Assembly: GCA_002685815.1 (NCBI GenBank)
Contig: NYYM01000066.1
Location: forward strand, 1-6,309
Direction of reading: 5' to 3'
Length of the DNA stretch: 6,309 bases
Origin: Dehalococcoidales bacterium
GTDB taxonomy: Bacteria > Chloroflexota > Dehalococcoidia > Dehalococcoidales > UBA2162
Part shown: in pieces, positions 6,299-6,309 of the stretch
How the letters are laid out: every line of letters starts with the position of its first letter
Position numbering within the stretch: the stretch's first letter is position 1
The notes under the pieces: model-generated
The model's database searches: none
What the model saw: only the letters and a program-made list of their open reading frames with translations
What the model was told of the DNA's origin: nothing
Program-made: the position numbers and the translations under genes

Positions 6299-6309
6299 TC
6301 AAACAAACC

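Overview
The window is a piece of a bacterial surface-polysaccharide gene cluster. All seven genes lie on the minus strand, so transcription runs from right (about 6300) to left (1). Six are complete. The last, a glycosyltransferase, runs off the left edge. Gaps between genes are -8, +18, -4, +6, +1 and +38 nt, which fits a single operon with translational coupling. No promoter or terminator is visible; both should lie outside the window. No stretch above 40 nt lacks a gene. There are no RNA genes, IS elements or CRISPR repeats. The composition looks balanced, with no obvious break between genes. The phylum cannot be fixed from the sequence: this heptose pathway occurs both in Gram-positive S-layer glycans and in Gram-negative capsules or O-antigens.

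Right part (about 2420-6298), in transcription order: HddA-type heptose 7-phosphate kinase, GmhA-type sedoheptulose-7-phosphate isomerase, an extended SDR (NAD-dependent epimerase/reductase type), and one fused protein with an HddC-type sugar-1-phosphate nucleotidyltransferase at its N-terminus and a GmhB-type HAD phosphatase at its C-terminus. Together these supply the whole known route from sedoheptulose 7-phosphate to GDP-D-glycero-alpha-D-manno-heptose: GmhA, then HddA, then GmhB, then HddC.

Left part (1-2416): a three-domain sugar C-methyltransferase of the TylC3/TcaB9 type, an RmlC-type cupin epimerase with one unusual active-site substitution, and a family 2 (GT-A fold) glycosyltransferase. 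The first two families act on nucleotide-linked 4-keto sugars, so they suggest that the activated heptose is further converted, possibly to a C-methyl-branched, epimerised (6-deoxy)heptose, and then transferred by the glycosyltransferase. The 4,6-dehydratase that would create the 4-keto group is not in the window, and the SDR here lacks the dehydratase motif. The modified-heptose product is therefore a hypothesis, while the supply of activated heptose is well supported.
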